Shown here: positions 24,468 to 32,150 of the stretch, piece after piece
Numbering within the stretch: position 1 is the stretch's first letter
How the letters are laid out: each line of letters begins with the position of its first letter
Source: a virus
IMG/VR virus record: IMGVR_UViG_3300020195_000009
Location: 222,006-286,005 of that record
Length of the DNA stretch: 64,000 nt
Strand: one strand, 5' to 3'
Notes under the pieces: generated by a model
Database searches by the model: none
Told to the model about the DNA's origin: nothing
The model's input: only the letters and a program-made list of their open reading frames with translations
Program-made: the position numbers and the translations under genes

Positions 24468-24781
24468 GCATTCCTTGGGCCATGGCGATCGGAGTTGGAA
24501 GCACTCTTGTCTTCATCCTCCTGTGCCTCGTGACCTTTAATTGGTGGTTCAACCGCCAACGGGAACAAGCACGTGTTGAGCCTAGGGTACCGGAACCTGA
24601 GGACACACTCACCCCTGAAGCCGAGGCCTTTCACAACGCACCAAGCGGAGCAAACCCCGCTGCCCGCCTTACCACGGTCAAAACCAAGAAGGTAAAGAAG
24701 AAGGCCAAGGCCGCCAAGCCAAGACGGCCCCCGAAGACCCGCAAGACCCGGTTCGACCGAATAGGTGAGGAGGACGATTAA
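24464..24781 (+). CDS. Membrane-anchored basic protein with TRFDRI tag
   Basis: 105 aa from GTG 24464. Residues 4-28 form a transmembrane helix (AMAIGVGSTLVFILLCLVTF). The tail is lysine-rich (KTKKVKKKAKAAKPRRPPKT) and ends KTRFDRIGEEDD, the shared C-terminal peptide. Topology suggests the tag faces the cytoplasm. Function unknown. Confidence 0.65.
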   Translation: MSIPWAMAIGVGSTLVFILLCLVTFNWWFNRQREQARVEPRVPEPEDTLTPEAEAFHNAPSGANPAARLTTVKTKKVKKKAKAAKPRRPPKTRKTRFDRIGEEDD

Positions 24782-25524
24782 CAGGGCTCGATGGTGAACG
24801 TCGGGTCAAAGTCCCTGTTGGGCTCTCCTGGCAACCGGCTGTTGACGTAGCCGAAGGGGTTGCAGACCACCCGCGTCTTGCCGACCACGTAGTCGTGGCT
24901 CGTATGTGTATGCCCGTGGATCCAGAGCTTCGCTTCCCCGTGTTCCACGATGTCCCCAACGTTGTGGACGAAGTAGCCGTTAATGGGTGATCGCTTGAAC
25001 CGAGGGGCGATGCTGTTGAGGTGCGGCACCATATGGGTGATGACCACGTCCCCTGGTTGAACCGTCTCACGAAGGAACTTGGCGGAAGCCTTCGCTCGTT
25101 CATGAACCCACTGAAGGCCGCCTTCGATATACTCGAAGTCCCCCATCTCAAAGTCGGTCAGAAGGCCAACCGGATGCTCATACCAGAGGGTGCAACCTAC
25201 GAAGCGTTGCCCTTGAACCTCGCACACACTCTGTTCGAGAATGGTCAAGTTGGAGCAGACCTCTTTGACCTTCTCGGCTTCCTCGAAGGCACCCTCCAAA
25301 GAGCCCCCGTAGGCCTCGTGATTACCTAGAACGTAGAGCACAGGCCGAGGAGCCACCGCAGATGAGAGGAGCGTCACCGCTTGGTAGAGCGTGTTGAAGG
25401 CTCCGATGTCCCCGGCAAGGATGAGGACATCAAACTCACCCTGGGTGACTTCGTTGACGAGGCTCCGCCCCCCATCCTTGTGGAACTCGAAGTGGAGGTC
25501 CGAGACGATCCGAAGTCTTGTCAT
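24778..25524 (-). CDS. Calcineurin-like metallophosphoesterase
   Basis: 248 aa with all family blocks: D9-x-H11 in SDLHFEF, GD at 38-39, GNHE at 67-70, THMVPH and GHTHTS. Likely a Mn/Fe-dependent phosphodiesterase acting on nucleotides or nucleic acid; cytoplasmic, no signal. Converges with 24464 (4-nt overlap) and is coupled to 25521. Confidence 0.85.
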   Translation of the reverse strand: MTRLRIVSDLHFEFHKDGGRSLVNEVTQGEFDVLILAGDIGAFNTLYQAVTLLSSAVAPRPVLYVLGNHEAYGGSLEGAFEEAEKVKEVCSNLTILEQSVCEVQGQRFVGCTLWYEHPVGLLTDFEMGDFEYIEGGLQWVHERAKASAKFLRETVQPGDVVITHMVPHLNSIAPRFKRSPINGYFVHNVGDIVEHGEAKLWIHGHTHTSHDYVVGKTRVVCNPFGYVNSRLPGEPNRDFDPTFTIEPC

Positions 25525-25877
25525 TTGGACCTGCGAAGCAACTCCCCCCAGATCGCACGATCCAGAACATGCAGGGAATTAGCGTAAGCGTAACTTAAGA
25601 ACGCTGTCGGGTGCCGCAAGACTTCTCTATGGAAAAGACGTAGAATTTCATCGGTCTCCTCTGCTGTCGCATTGGGTTTCGAGGCGACGGTATCAACCCA
25701 AAGAGGGCGCAAGGAATCCACCTTGGAGATGGCTTGGTTCGCCTTCTTGCGGGCATCCCGCATCTGAGATCCAATGAACCCTCGGAGTGAGGTAAGCTCC
25801 GCACTCGTCAGGTGGGTGAGGTCGGGGACCTCAACGGGCATCGTGAGATGTTCAACGGGCACGTCCGGTACGAACAC
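25521..25877 (-). CDS. Hypothetical helical protein
   Basis: 118 aa; SQMRDARKKANQAISKVDSL suggests a helical hairpin. Ends LDRAIWGELLRRSK, similar to FDSAVWCELLGR in the fragment at 27056, so the two may share an ancestor. Its start lies inside the end of the J-domain gene. Confidence 0.6.
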   Translation of the reverse strand: MFVPDVPVEHLTMPVEVPDLTHLTSAELTSLRGFIGSQMRDARKKANQAISKVDSLRPLWVDTVASKPNATAEETDEILRLFHREVLRHPTAFLSYAYANSLHVLDRAIWGELLRRSK

Positions 25878-26301
25878 CGCCGGGCTGCATGGTTACAGCT
25901 GCCCACGCATTTTGCGGGGGTCGGGCAGGTCGAGGGGCGTTAGCCGTTGCGTAGTACTGGACGAAGACAACCTGCTGGATGTTGACCTGCTGGAAGTTGA
26001 CCGTCTGGACTTGGATAAAAGGTACCGGAGCCGGCCTCGATACCGAGACACTGAGCTTGTCGACATCGTTCTTGATGGCGCAAGCGAGCTTGAACTTACG
26101 GGTCTTCTCGGGATCGTTGTCCGTCCGATCCGGGTGAAGCTCGAAGGCCAGCTTCTTGAACCCAGCCTTTACCTTGTCTTTGAGCGCTTCGAGCTGACGC
26201 TGTGCATCCTCGAAGGAAGGAGCCCGTTGAATCAAGTGAAAGTCTTGGGGATTTACCCCCATCTCACCGAGGAGCTTCTGAACTTCGGGGTCCACGTTCA
26301 C
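25852..26301 (-). CDS. J-domain-like protein
   Basis: 149 aa. AGFKKLAFELHPDRTDNDPE contains the HPD motif with the flanking helices of a J domain at about residues 25-75. The C-terminal half is Gln/Val/Pro-rich (VNFQQVNIQQVVFVQYYATA). May recruit host DnaK or act as a minimal co-chaperone; the domain is short and divergent. Confidence 0.6.
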   Translation of the reverse strand: MNVDPEVQKLLGEMGVNPQDFHLIQRAPSFEDAQRQLEALKDKVKAGFKKLAFELHPDRTDNDPEKTRKFKLACAIKNDVDKLSVSVSRPAPVPFIQVQTVNFQQVNIQQVVFVQYYATANAPRPARPPQNAWAAVTMQPGGVRTGRAR

Positions 26302-26662
26302 CTACCAAGTTTTGAATAGCCTGACGGACCACCTGAATGTCTGTCTTCTCTAGCAACGGAACTGCGGCTTTACGCACTCTCTCGACCAGGTCCGTGGGGC
26401 CTCCCCCTGACCAAATGATAAAGCGATCCGCCAACCGAGGCATACTCCCTTGGACCCACAAGTAGAGGTCTAGCCCCGTGCCACCCGGCATCATGAGGTC
26501 CGAGATTATCCCATCAAACACGATCGAACGATCCGTCAGAATCTGCTTCGCCTCTTCTACATTTGAAGCCACGGAGGTTATGAAGTCCCCCTTCAGGAAT
26601 CGGACGAGACTCTGACGAACCATCAGGTCGTCATCAACGATCAACAAGTGAAGTTGAGGCAT
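26264..26662 (-). CDS. Response-regulator receiver domain (CheY-like)
   Basis: 132 aa from ATG 26660-26662. LLIVDDDLM supplies the acidic pair, ISDLMMPGGTGLDL the phosphoacceptor Asp, IIWSGG the Ser/Thr position and PLLEKTD the Lys. Receiver only, no output domain. Second receiver in the window; the first (20826) lacks the acidic pair. Confidence 0.75.
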   Translation of the reverse strand: MPQLHLLIVDDDLMVRQSLVRFLKGDFITSVASNVEEAKQILTDRSIVFDGIISDLMMPGGTGLDLYLWVQGSMPRLADRFIIWSGGGPTDLVERVRKAAVPLLEKTDIQVVRQAIQNLVGERGPRSSEAPR

Positions 26663-26733
26663 GTTTAACACTACACCTGGACGGTAACCGTTCTATGGTG
26701 TACTTAGCATAAAGGAAGTCCGTTGGAAAAACC

Positions 26734-27045
26734 ATGAGCAACGAGACCGATCAGACCCTCAACTGTCGTGACTGCAAGCAGCCTTTCGTCTTCACGGCGG
26801 GGGAAGCGAAGTTCTTTGCCGAGCGACAATTCACCACTCCGAACCGATGCAAGCCTTGCAGGGACAAGCGCAAGGCAGCCAAGGAAGCTGGGGAGGCCCC
26901 CGGTACCTTCAACCCCTCGGGTGGGTACACAACGACCAGCGCTCCGACTCCGGAAGCCCCCTATGACAGCGGGAAGGGTCCAGGTCGTCGGGGTGGTGGG
27001 GGTCGTGGTCGTAGAGGTCAAAACGCAGGCGGTTACGACGACTGA
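26734..27045 (+). CDS. Zinc-ribbon (zf-trcl-like) protein with Gly/Arg tail
   Basis: 103 aa. CRDCKQPFVFTAGE...FFAERQF...CKPCRDKR is the probable zinc-ribbon family found in many bacteria. The tail (GRRGGGGRGRRGQNAGG) is an RGG-type RNA-binding-like segment. Possibly an RNA-binding or condensate-forming protein. Confidence 0.7.
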   Translation: MSNETDQTLNCRDCKQPFVFTAGEAKFFAERQFTTPNRCKPCRDKRKAAKEAGEAPGTFNPSGGYTTTSAPTPEAPYDSGKGPGRRGGGGRGRRGQNAGGYDD

Positions 27046-27055
27046 CTGTTATCAC

Positions 27056-27235
27056 CTAGGCCAACTCGACGGGGGCGAGGATGCCGCCCAGTAATTCGTC
27101 CGTGTTGGAGCACCGACCAAGTAGCTCACACCACACAGCGGAATCGAAGGGCCCCCGTCCGTACCGATGCTGATAGCTCCTAGGTTGAATTGAGCCGTAA
27201 CCCCAGCCGTTAGGTAGGTATGAGACCGTGAACAG
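27056..27235 (-). pseudogene. C-terminal gene fragment at the edge of an island
   Basis: Open frame ending FDSAVWCELLGRCSNTDELLGG...PVELA, resembling the C-terminus of 25521. No start codon occurs before the frame enters the island gene at 27228 antisense, so it looks like the stump of a gene cut by insertion. Ends in TAG. Confidence 0.4.
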
Positions 27236-28031
27236 GATCCCAGGCAGCAAGCTCACGACCGAGCGACCAGACATCTGGATGCTCGGCATGCAACTCGCGA
27301 CGTCGCTCACGGGCTACGCCTACCTGCCAAAGCTGGAGAATCCAGACGGCACGCTCTGGGCCTGCGGAGGCGGAGGCGGAGGCGGCATCGCCCCGAACTA
27401 CAATCCGAGTCACGTCCCGAGATACGTCCCGTCTCCTCCTGAGCCCGAGGATGAGGAGGAAGAGGAAGAGGAGGTGGAGGACCCATCTCAGATCGAGAGG
27501 GAGCGAATCGATCGAGAGATCGAGGACATCGAGGATTCGATCAAAAATGCTGAGGAGTCGATCCTGGAGATCAGCGATGAACTCGTCCAAAAAAAGAAGG
27601 AGCTGGTCGACCTGCAAAAACAACGCAAGCAGTTGATCAAGGATCGCAAGGTGCTGCTGGCATCCCCCGTCGTCTGGGTGCCGGAGGGAGCCATGGAGTG
27701 GCTGCTCCATGAGGTCGGCCACTACGTGGCGTCCACGCCGGCCGAGCGTCGGCTTCCGAACTACGGAGTCACTTCCGCCGAGTTTGGTCACGACGGCGAC
27801 CGTGAATGGCAAGCGTGGGCGTTCCAAGAAATCGTTCTCGCGCCGTGGGGACCAGCCCGCCACTTCGCGCCTCCGACCCAGCGAGACGGGGCGGCGTTCG
27901 CAAAGGCCGGTCCGATGCCGCAGCGTGCGCTTCACCACGTAGATCGGCGCATCGCGGAGCTGGGTCTAGACATCGAACGATGGCGCATCGTATGGGGCGC
28001 GTGGGCTGACTGGTTGAGGGTGACGCCGTGA
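27228..28031 (+). CDS. Zincin-like protein with coiled coil (HEVGH), foreign-looking
   Basis: 267 aa from GTG 27228. Poly-Gly and acidic linker, coiled coil at about 85-150 (IDREIEDIEDSIKNAEESIL), then WLLHEVGHYVASTPAERRLP and REWQAWAFQEIVLAP. The HExxH plus EWQAWAFQE pattern resembles proteins I associate with deltaproteobacteria. Composition and codon choice differ from neighbours; start and end coincide with disturbed sequence, suggesting recent transfer. Confidence 0.65.
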   Translation: MNRIPGSKLTTERPDIWMLGMQLATSLTGYAYLPKLENPDGTLWACGGGGGGGIAPNYNPSHVPRYVPSPPEPEDEEEEEEEVEDPSQIERERIDREIEDIEDSIKNAEESILEISDELVQKKKELVDLQKQRKQLIKDRKVLLASPVVWVPEGAMEWLLHEVGHYVASTPAERRLPNYGVTSAEFGHDGDREWQAWAFQEIVLAPWGPARHFAPPTQRDGAAFAKAGPMPQRALHHVDRRIAELGLDIERWRIVWGAWADWLRVTP

Positions 28032-28096
28032 GCGACCTCGAATGCGTCCCGGATGCGGGGACTGCGCCGAGCTGCGGGTGACGCCGTGAGCGACCT
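28018..28096 (+). repeat. 21-bp direct repeat pair
   Basis: The 21 bp at 28018-28038 recur exactly at 28076-28096, each including the GTGA overlap start of a gene. The first copy opens a 17-codon abortive frame, the second the gene at 28086, indicating a partial tandem duplication. Confidence 0.75.
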
Positions 28097-28247
28097 GGAG
28101 TGCGACCACGCGTTGACGTCGCTCGTCATTCGCGACGGCGTGATGTGGCTCACTGTCTGCGCTATCGACAGCAGGACGTGGATCGTGACGTGGAGCAACG
28201 TGCCGCCGGCGGCGGATCCGATCGAGGAAGGCAAGGAGGAGCGATGA
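28086..28247 (+). CDS. Small hypothetical protein of the island
   Basis: 53 aa from GTG 28086 (VSDLECDHALTSLVIRDGVM). Its N-terminus is duplicated in the abortive frame at 28028. ATGA overlap with a following 18-codon frame. Unrecognised. Confidence 0.45.
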   Translation: MSDLECDHALTSLVIRDGVMWLTVCAIDSRTWIVTWSNVPPAADPIEEGKEER

Positions 28248-28300
28248 GCACTATCACCGTCCCGCAGCGTCGCTGCCGTCAACAGCCGATCAGCTCGTAG
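28244..28300 (+). CDS. 18-aa ORF, probable truncated gene start
   Basis: MSTITVPQRRCRQQPISS then TAG; starts in an ATGA overlap, so it may be the stump of a third island gene. Confidence 0.25.
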   Translation: MSTITVPQRRCRQQPISS

Positions 28301-28428
28301 TTCACGCCGATCAGCTCGTGTGGCTCATGATTATCACAGACCAAGTCCTCCACGTGGTCTGTAACGCCTTCGCCCTTCGGTACCTCACGTGATTTCTCGG
28401 TAGTCGTTTTCTAAGCTTCCCTCGGCAT
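28279..28428 (-). other. Amber-interrupted ORF (readthrough candidate)
   Basis: From ATG at 28426-28428: MPREA, then UAG, then 43 sense codons (KTTTEKSREVPKGEGVTDHV...ELIGVNYELIGC) to TGA. If a CUA tRNA inserts an amino acid this gives a 49-aa product. The ATG overlaps the start of the opposite gene, which weakens the case. Confidence 0.3.
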
Positions 28429-28744
28429 GAGCCACGACTACGATCGCCGAACGGCTGCGTCCAAAACAAAGAAGCTCCCGTCGGTTGGGGCAACCCAGAG
28501 GTGGGCTGTCATGGATGGAGACCAACAGATCGGGATCGTCGAGAAGAATCGGTCCACCGCGAGTTCTCTGGAGCCCTACCACGCCTCCGTGGGGGTTGGG
28601 AAAGAGGAGAAGTCCGTGGGGGCTTTCTATGACGAAGAGGAAGCCAAGAAGAAAGGCCCTCAGATGTCCGACGAGACACGGAAGAAGGTCAAGTGGGGTG
28701 GCCTGGACGCTGCAATCAAGGCGGTCGAGCAAGCAGCCAAGTGA
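28427..28744 (+). CDS. Hypothetical protein
   Basis: 105 aa, lysine/glutamate-rich and soluble; TQRWAVMDGDQQIGIVEKNR is the most ordered part. The GTG of the next gene overlaps its stop. Confidence 0.6.
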   Translation: MSHDYDRRTAASKTKKLPSVGATQRWAVMDGDQQIGIVEKNRSTASSLEPYHASVGVGKEEKSVGAFYDEEEAKKKGPQMSDETRKKVKWGGLDAAIKAVEQAAK

Positions 28745-29058
28745 AGTCCCTCCGGGATCTCGTCACGACCAAGGCCACCTCGGATACCGACATTCACGGG
28801 TCGGCTCGTGGCGAGGGTCCGACTGCCGATCCTGGGGTTCACCCGGATGAAGCTCGCTTTACGGCGAGGATGCCCGGAGACGCATCCGACCACCCGTTGA
28901 ACTCCGACAACCCCTTCAGGGGGAAGAACCCTCAGACGGTCCTCCGGGCTCTCCGAGAAGGCAACCTCTCCCCTGACCAGGAGCGCCAAGCTCGGGCAGC
29001 CATCGACACCTACGCGAAGCTTTCAGGTGATCCCGTCGGGGGTCCTAGGAAGCCCTAG
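28741..29058 (+). CDS. Hypothetical protein
   Basis: 105 aa from GTG 28741. Middle region low-complexity; C-terminus ALREGNLSPDQERQARAAID is helical. Overlaps the convergent gene 29023 by 36 nt. Ends in TAG. Confidence 0.55.
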   Translation: MKSLRDLVTTKATSDTDIHGSARGEGPTADPGVHPDEARFTARMPGDASDHPLNSDNPFRGKNPQTVLRALREGNLSPDQERQARAAIDTYAKLSGDPVGGPRKP

Positions 29059-29292
29059 ACCTTTCACGATCTTCAAGATGTCCCGCGATGTGACCACAAG
29101 ACACTTCGCTTGAATTTCGGTGATACGACGCTTGGGGATGTCGTAGTGAGGGTACGAAGACTTCGAGTGGAACCAGCAGCGGAGGATGCCTAGTTCCTTT
29201 GCCATTCGGTGCAAGTTCTCGATACTGTAGGGTTCGCAGACAAGGTGCCGAGCCTCATCGCAGTAGAACGTGAGCTTCTCAGTCAACGTCAT
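29023..29292 (-). CDS. DUF4031-like protein
   Basis: 89 aa. HLVCEPYSIENLHRMAKELG, WFHSKSSYPHYDIPKRR and KCLVVTSRDILK follow the pattern of DUF4031, a short domain found in bacteria and phages, function unknown. It starts inside the end of 29279. Confidence 0.65.
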   Translation of the reverse strand: MTLTEKLTFYCDEARHLVCEPYSIENLHRMAKELGILRCWFHSKSSYPHYDIPKRRITEIQAKCLVVTSRDILKIVKGLGLPRTPDGIT

Positions 29293-29716
29293 CGAGGCTA
29301 CCCTGACCGACCAGGGTACTCATCGTCGCTCCACAGAGGTTGCACTCTCTAAGCTCGAAAGTGCCCCACGGGTGCCGTTCCATCCGACTCGCCAGTTGTT
29401 CAAACTCAGACTTGGCGTAAGGGCGCCCGCATTCGCACCTTCGATGAATCTCCCCGGAATCGAGGAGTTGGTGCCGGATGTCCTTGATGAGCCCTTCAAG
29501 TTTGGCCCGCCCCACTTTGGGATCGAGGAGGAGATAGACCTCCTTGAGGTCCTCAGGCTCATCGAGGCGAAGGATCTCCCCCAAACCCTCGGGAGGAACC
29601 GGCCGTCTCCCCCAAATGAGACCCGCCACCAGTTGCACGGCTTCTTCGCGGGCCCACACCTTCACGAGAAGAACCCGATCTATCGTGGGTAGGTGGACCC
29701 TGTAGTAGTTGTCCAT
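29279..29716 (-). CDS. Hypothetical protein with C-terminal zinc ribbon
   Basis: 145 aa. RRCECGRPYAKSE and LRECNLCGATM supply CxC and CxxC pairs of a zinc ribbon after a helical N-terminal domain. Overlaps the DUF4031 start by 14 nt, indicating coupling. Confidence 0.6.
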   Translation of the reverse strand: MDNYYRVHLPTIDRVLLVKVWAREEAVQLVAGLIWGRRPVPPEGLGEILRLDEPEDLKEVYLLLDPKVGRAKLEGLIKDIRHQLLDSGEIHRRCECGRPYAKSEFEQLASRMERHPWGTFELRECNLCGATMSTLVGQGSLDDVD

Positions 29717-29724
29717 GGCCCTAT

Positions 29725-30342
29725 CTATTCTTGAGGATCAACATCACGTTCAAACCTCGTGGGGGCAAGAGGCTTGCCGGTCTCGTCCCATCGGGCTGTC
29801 TCCCCAGAAGGTACCGTTTCCCACATAGTGACTTCGACTGCGTCCGCTGGGAAATGAAACCCTGCGATCGTTCGAGGACCCATGATGCCATCCTCAGCTA
29901 CCCCTGCGGCTCGTTGAATCCTCCGAACCTCATCGGGAGTCGGAGGTCGAATCACGAAGAAGTCCGCTAGGTTGGGGATGATACGGATCTCTCTCGTCAC
30001 CCGAACCATCGGCTCAAACACCTGCTCAGGGAAGTCCCTAGCCATGAAGGTACCGGATTCTTGGCTGATCCCCGTAACAAGCAGACAGTACCCGTTGGAA
30101 TCCTCCAGGACATCGCCCACTTGGAAGATGCGGTTCCCCTGGGCGTCCTGGATCTGCTGGTGGCTGATCGTGCCCCAAGGCGGCCCATCGCCTAGCCCCG
30201 TGAGCCTAGCAAGCGCCACGTGAACAGGGCAATCGGCTTCTACCCGATCGTGGGCACCATTGTCTGACCAGACGCACGAGCAGACTTCTTCGGTCGAATT
30301 CCCAGCAACGGGTGCCGGAGGTTGAGGGTCTTCGGAAGGCAC
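29725..30342 (-). CDS. Hypothetical protein with PG-binding-like segment and TRFERD tag
   Basis: 205 aa from GTG 30340-30342. CSCVWSDNGAH...DCPVH near the start is a possible zinc site. RRIQRAAGVAEDGIMGPRT resembles one repeat of the PG_binding_1 motif, but only one short copy is seen. Ends APTRFERDVDPQE, the shared C-terminal peptide. A degenerate promoter at 30352-30376 precedes it. Confidence 0.6.
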   Translation of the reverse strand: MPSEDPQPPAPVAGNSTEEVCSCVWSDNGAHDRVEADCPVHVALARLTGLGDGPPWGTISHQQIQDAQGNRIFQVGDVLEDSNGYCLLVTGISQESGTFMARDFPEQVFEPMVRVTREIRIIPNLADFFVIRPPTPDEVRRIQRAAGVAEDGIMGPRTIAGFHFPADAVEVTMWETVPSGETARWDETGKPLAPTRFERDVDPQE

Positions 30343-30351
30343 GTCAGAAGT

Positions 30352-30376
30352 TTACACCTGATGGGGTGCGATTCCA
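30352..30376 (-). promoter_or_regulatory. Degenerate phage promoter
   Basis: TGGAATC 30370-30376 and GTGTAA 30352-30357 with a 12-nt spacer; GTG start 9 nt further. Weaker match than the others. Confidence 0.45.
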
Positions 30377-30379
30377 GCC

Positions 30380-30994
30380 AACTTAGGGCGTTAAATCGCG
30401 AAACCCCGCAAGTCTTTCGACTAGCAGGGTTCGTTACCACGATCCAACAGCCTTTTTAGGGCATGTCCTCGCCCGGTTACCCGGATGTGGCCGAGGTCCG
30501 CCTCAGATTTCTCTGAAACAGATAAACAGTGCCTTGTTTCAACTGCCTGATGGTTTGACCCACCTGCTTAGCCGATCCAACCAACCTGGAGTTACCCCCA
30601 GACTGAAGACACCCACGAGACCTTTCGATCCCCCGACCTCCCCGGTTCTTCTCCTCTTGCGAAGAGTCCCTCGGAGACCACCGCCAACCTCCCTTGCGGG
30701 AGGCCAACCGTGTTGGAATGAGATTTACTCATTCCCAGGTTCCAAACAGCCTTTCGACCATCTGAAGGGAGCCGGACTTCTTGCGTCCTCCGACCCTACC
30801 TTGAATTCCTTGCGGTCTCCAAGGGCCTGTCTGCCTGACTTGCGCCAGCACTGCTTGTTTCAACACGAAGAGTTGCCTCCCCGTGTTCAGAACGAGGCGG
30901 ACAGTACAGGCAGACCTCGCTGTAAGCAAACACTTTTTTCTACCTACTTGTCGATTCCCTACAGCTCATATAAAGTAGGTGGTCTGAACCACAA
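30380..30994 (-). ncRNA. Candidate large ornate structured RNA (about 0.6 kb)
   Basis: No convincing gene in this 615-nt stretch. Read on the minus strand it holds at least eight hairpins or short stems capped by GNRA loops (GCAA five times, GAAA three times). Examples: CCTCCC-GCAA-GGGAGG (30688-30703), TAGTC-GAAA-GACTT within 30399-30433, CTGGC-GCAA-GTCAG near 30838; also an 8-bp stem at 30715-30735 and a 9-bp long-range helix 30829-30837 with 30907-30915. A phage-type promoter at 31002-31030 points into it. Layout recalls GOLLD/ROOL-type phage RNAs. The 3' end is not defined. Confidence 0.65.
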
Positions 30995-31001
30995 GCCTCT
31001 A

Positions 31002-31030
31002 AAACACCAAGGTGGGATAAGGAAATCCAA
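31002..31030 (-). promoter_or_regulatory. Phage-type promoter for the structured RNA
   Basis: Minus strand TTGGATTTC (31022-31030), 14-nt spacer, GTGTTT (31002-31007). Predicted start near 30994; no ATG there. Confidence 0.6.
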
Positions 31031-31049
31031 CAACGGTTGACGATTCCGG

Positions 31050-31076
31050 TTGAAAACCAAAGTGGTCAAGGTGTCT
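31050..31076 (+). promoter_or_regulatory. Phage promoter
   Basis: TTGAAAA 31050-31056, 14-nt spacer, GTGTCT 31071-31076; a GGAAGGGGA ribosome site and ATG 31097 follow. Back-to-back with the RNA promoter. Confidence 0.6.
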
Positions 31077-31096
31077 CAAAGGGAAGGGGATCGACA

Positions 31097-31327
31097 ATGA
31101 CCTACGACGAGATGGCTGTGGAGATTCTGATGGGCCCTGGCTTGGTCAAGACCAAGCAGTCGAAGCTCTCGAAGCTTGCCAAGCAGGCGGCGGCTCGTCT
31201 GGAAAACCGTGTCGAGTGTCCCGAATGTGGACACGAGGGCCCGCACGAGGACAACGGGTGTTCGGGTTCGCAGAAGTCTTACCTCTGCTCCGGCTGCGGT
31301 TGCTGCTTCGATGCGGTGGCGTCGTGA
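31097..31327 (+). CDS. Small zinc-ribbon protein
   Basis: 76 aa. Lysine-rich helix then VECPECGHEG...YLCSGCGCCFD, two CxxC pairs of a zinc ribbon. Stop overlaps the next GTG. Confidence 0.65.
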   Translation: MTYDEMAVEILMGPGLVKTKQSKLSKLAKQAAARLENRVECPECGHEGPHEDNGCSGSQKSYLCSGCGCCFDAVAS

Positions 31328-31593
31328 AGGGGTTGGCGAATTTCAGCCGAACGCAGGAGGCCCTCAAAACCTACGACACCGACAAGTCTCGTCGGGACGC
31401 CGTTTGGGGCGCAACCGACACGAACGAGGCTGTCTATGCAGCCCAGGCCGAAGACAAGAAGGCGGCTGACAAGGTTCGTGAGGCTTTCGCCGAGGACACC
31501 AAGAACATCAACAGCCGCGAACAAGCCTTCCTCGTCAACCCAGACGATCCCTGGCTTCGCGGGCTGGTCACCAAGTACGGAGACGAATCATGA
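31324..31593 (+). CDS. Hypothetical charged protein
   Basis: 89 aa from GTG 31324 (GTGA). Alanine- and charge-rich helices (DKKAADKVREAFAEDTKNIN). ATGA overlap downstream. Unrecognised. Confidence 0.6.
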   Translation: MKGLANFSRTQEALKTYDTDKSRRDAVWGATDTNEAVYAAQAEDKKAADKVREAFAEDTKNINSREQAFLVNPDDPWLRGLVTKYGDES

Positions 31594-32120
31594 GTATTGT
31601 GTACTTTCAAACCGATCACGACGATCGCTGTCACGAGCTAAACGGGGAAACCCCGGCTCGTCTCAAAGACAAGACCCTCATGGGTCTTCTTCAAGACATG
31701 CCTGCCACCGGGGACACCCTGGAGGTTTACCTCGGGACCGACTGGGTGTCCGGTTGGATCCGTGGGGAACCCAACACCTACAAGTTCGAGATCGAATGCG
31801 TGTCGTTCGAGGACGAACGAACCGTCCACGGCGCCATCCACGATGGGCTCATCAAGTACTACAGTGCTCGAAGCAGCCCCCTTCCGTGGCACAAGATCAT
31901 CCCGCCTTCCAAGCAGTGCAACAACCTCCCGGACGAGGTCTACGTGGTCATCGCCAGGGAGGACCGCCAGCCGGACGGCTCCCAGGGTCGGTACACGCTC
32001 GCAACCCGAGCCTTCTTCAAGACTGAAGAGAAAGCCAAAGACTACGCCGTGGGGATCAGCTCCTCTCGGGAACCCCTGGTCATTCCAGGCCGTTTCAATC
32101 AAATGCGAAAGTCTGGTTGA
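31590..32120 (+). CDS. Hypothetical protein ending GRFNQMRKSG
   Basis: 176 aa. Mixed alpha/beta; IVYFQTDHDDRCHELN at the start and LPDEVYVVIAREDRQPDGSQ later. Its last codons are read from the first box of the next promoter. The end GRFNQMRKSG is weakly similar to the TRFER peptide. Confidence 0.6.
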   Translation: MSIVYFQTDHDDRCHELNGETPARLKDKTLMGLLQDMPATGDTLEVYLGTDWVSGWIRGEPNTYKFEIECVSFEDERTVHGAIHDGLIKYYSARSSPLPWHKIIPPSKQCNNLPDEVYVVIAREDRQPDGSQGRYTLATRAFFKTEEKAKDYAVGISSSREPLVIPGRFNQMRKSG

Positions 32121-32143
32121 TTCCAACAACCCCTCAAGTGTTC
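32117..32143 (+). promoter_or_regulatory. Phage promoter
   Basis: TTGATTC 32117-32123, 14-nt spacer, GTGTTC 32138-32143, 7 nt to ATG 32151. Confidence 0.8.
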
Positions 32144-32150
32144 TTCTACT

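Noticed and set aside
30650-30845. Five TTGCG units as a CRISPR or tandem repeat array
   Set aside because: Spacing is irregular and each is the complement of a GCAA loop closing its own stem.
30534-31040. 168-codon plus-strand frame in the 30.5-31 kb gap
   Set aside because: Low-complexity product, no ribosome site, and the hairpins point to RNA on the other strand.
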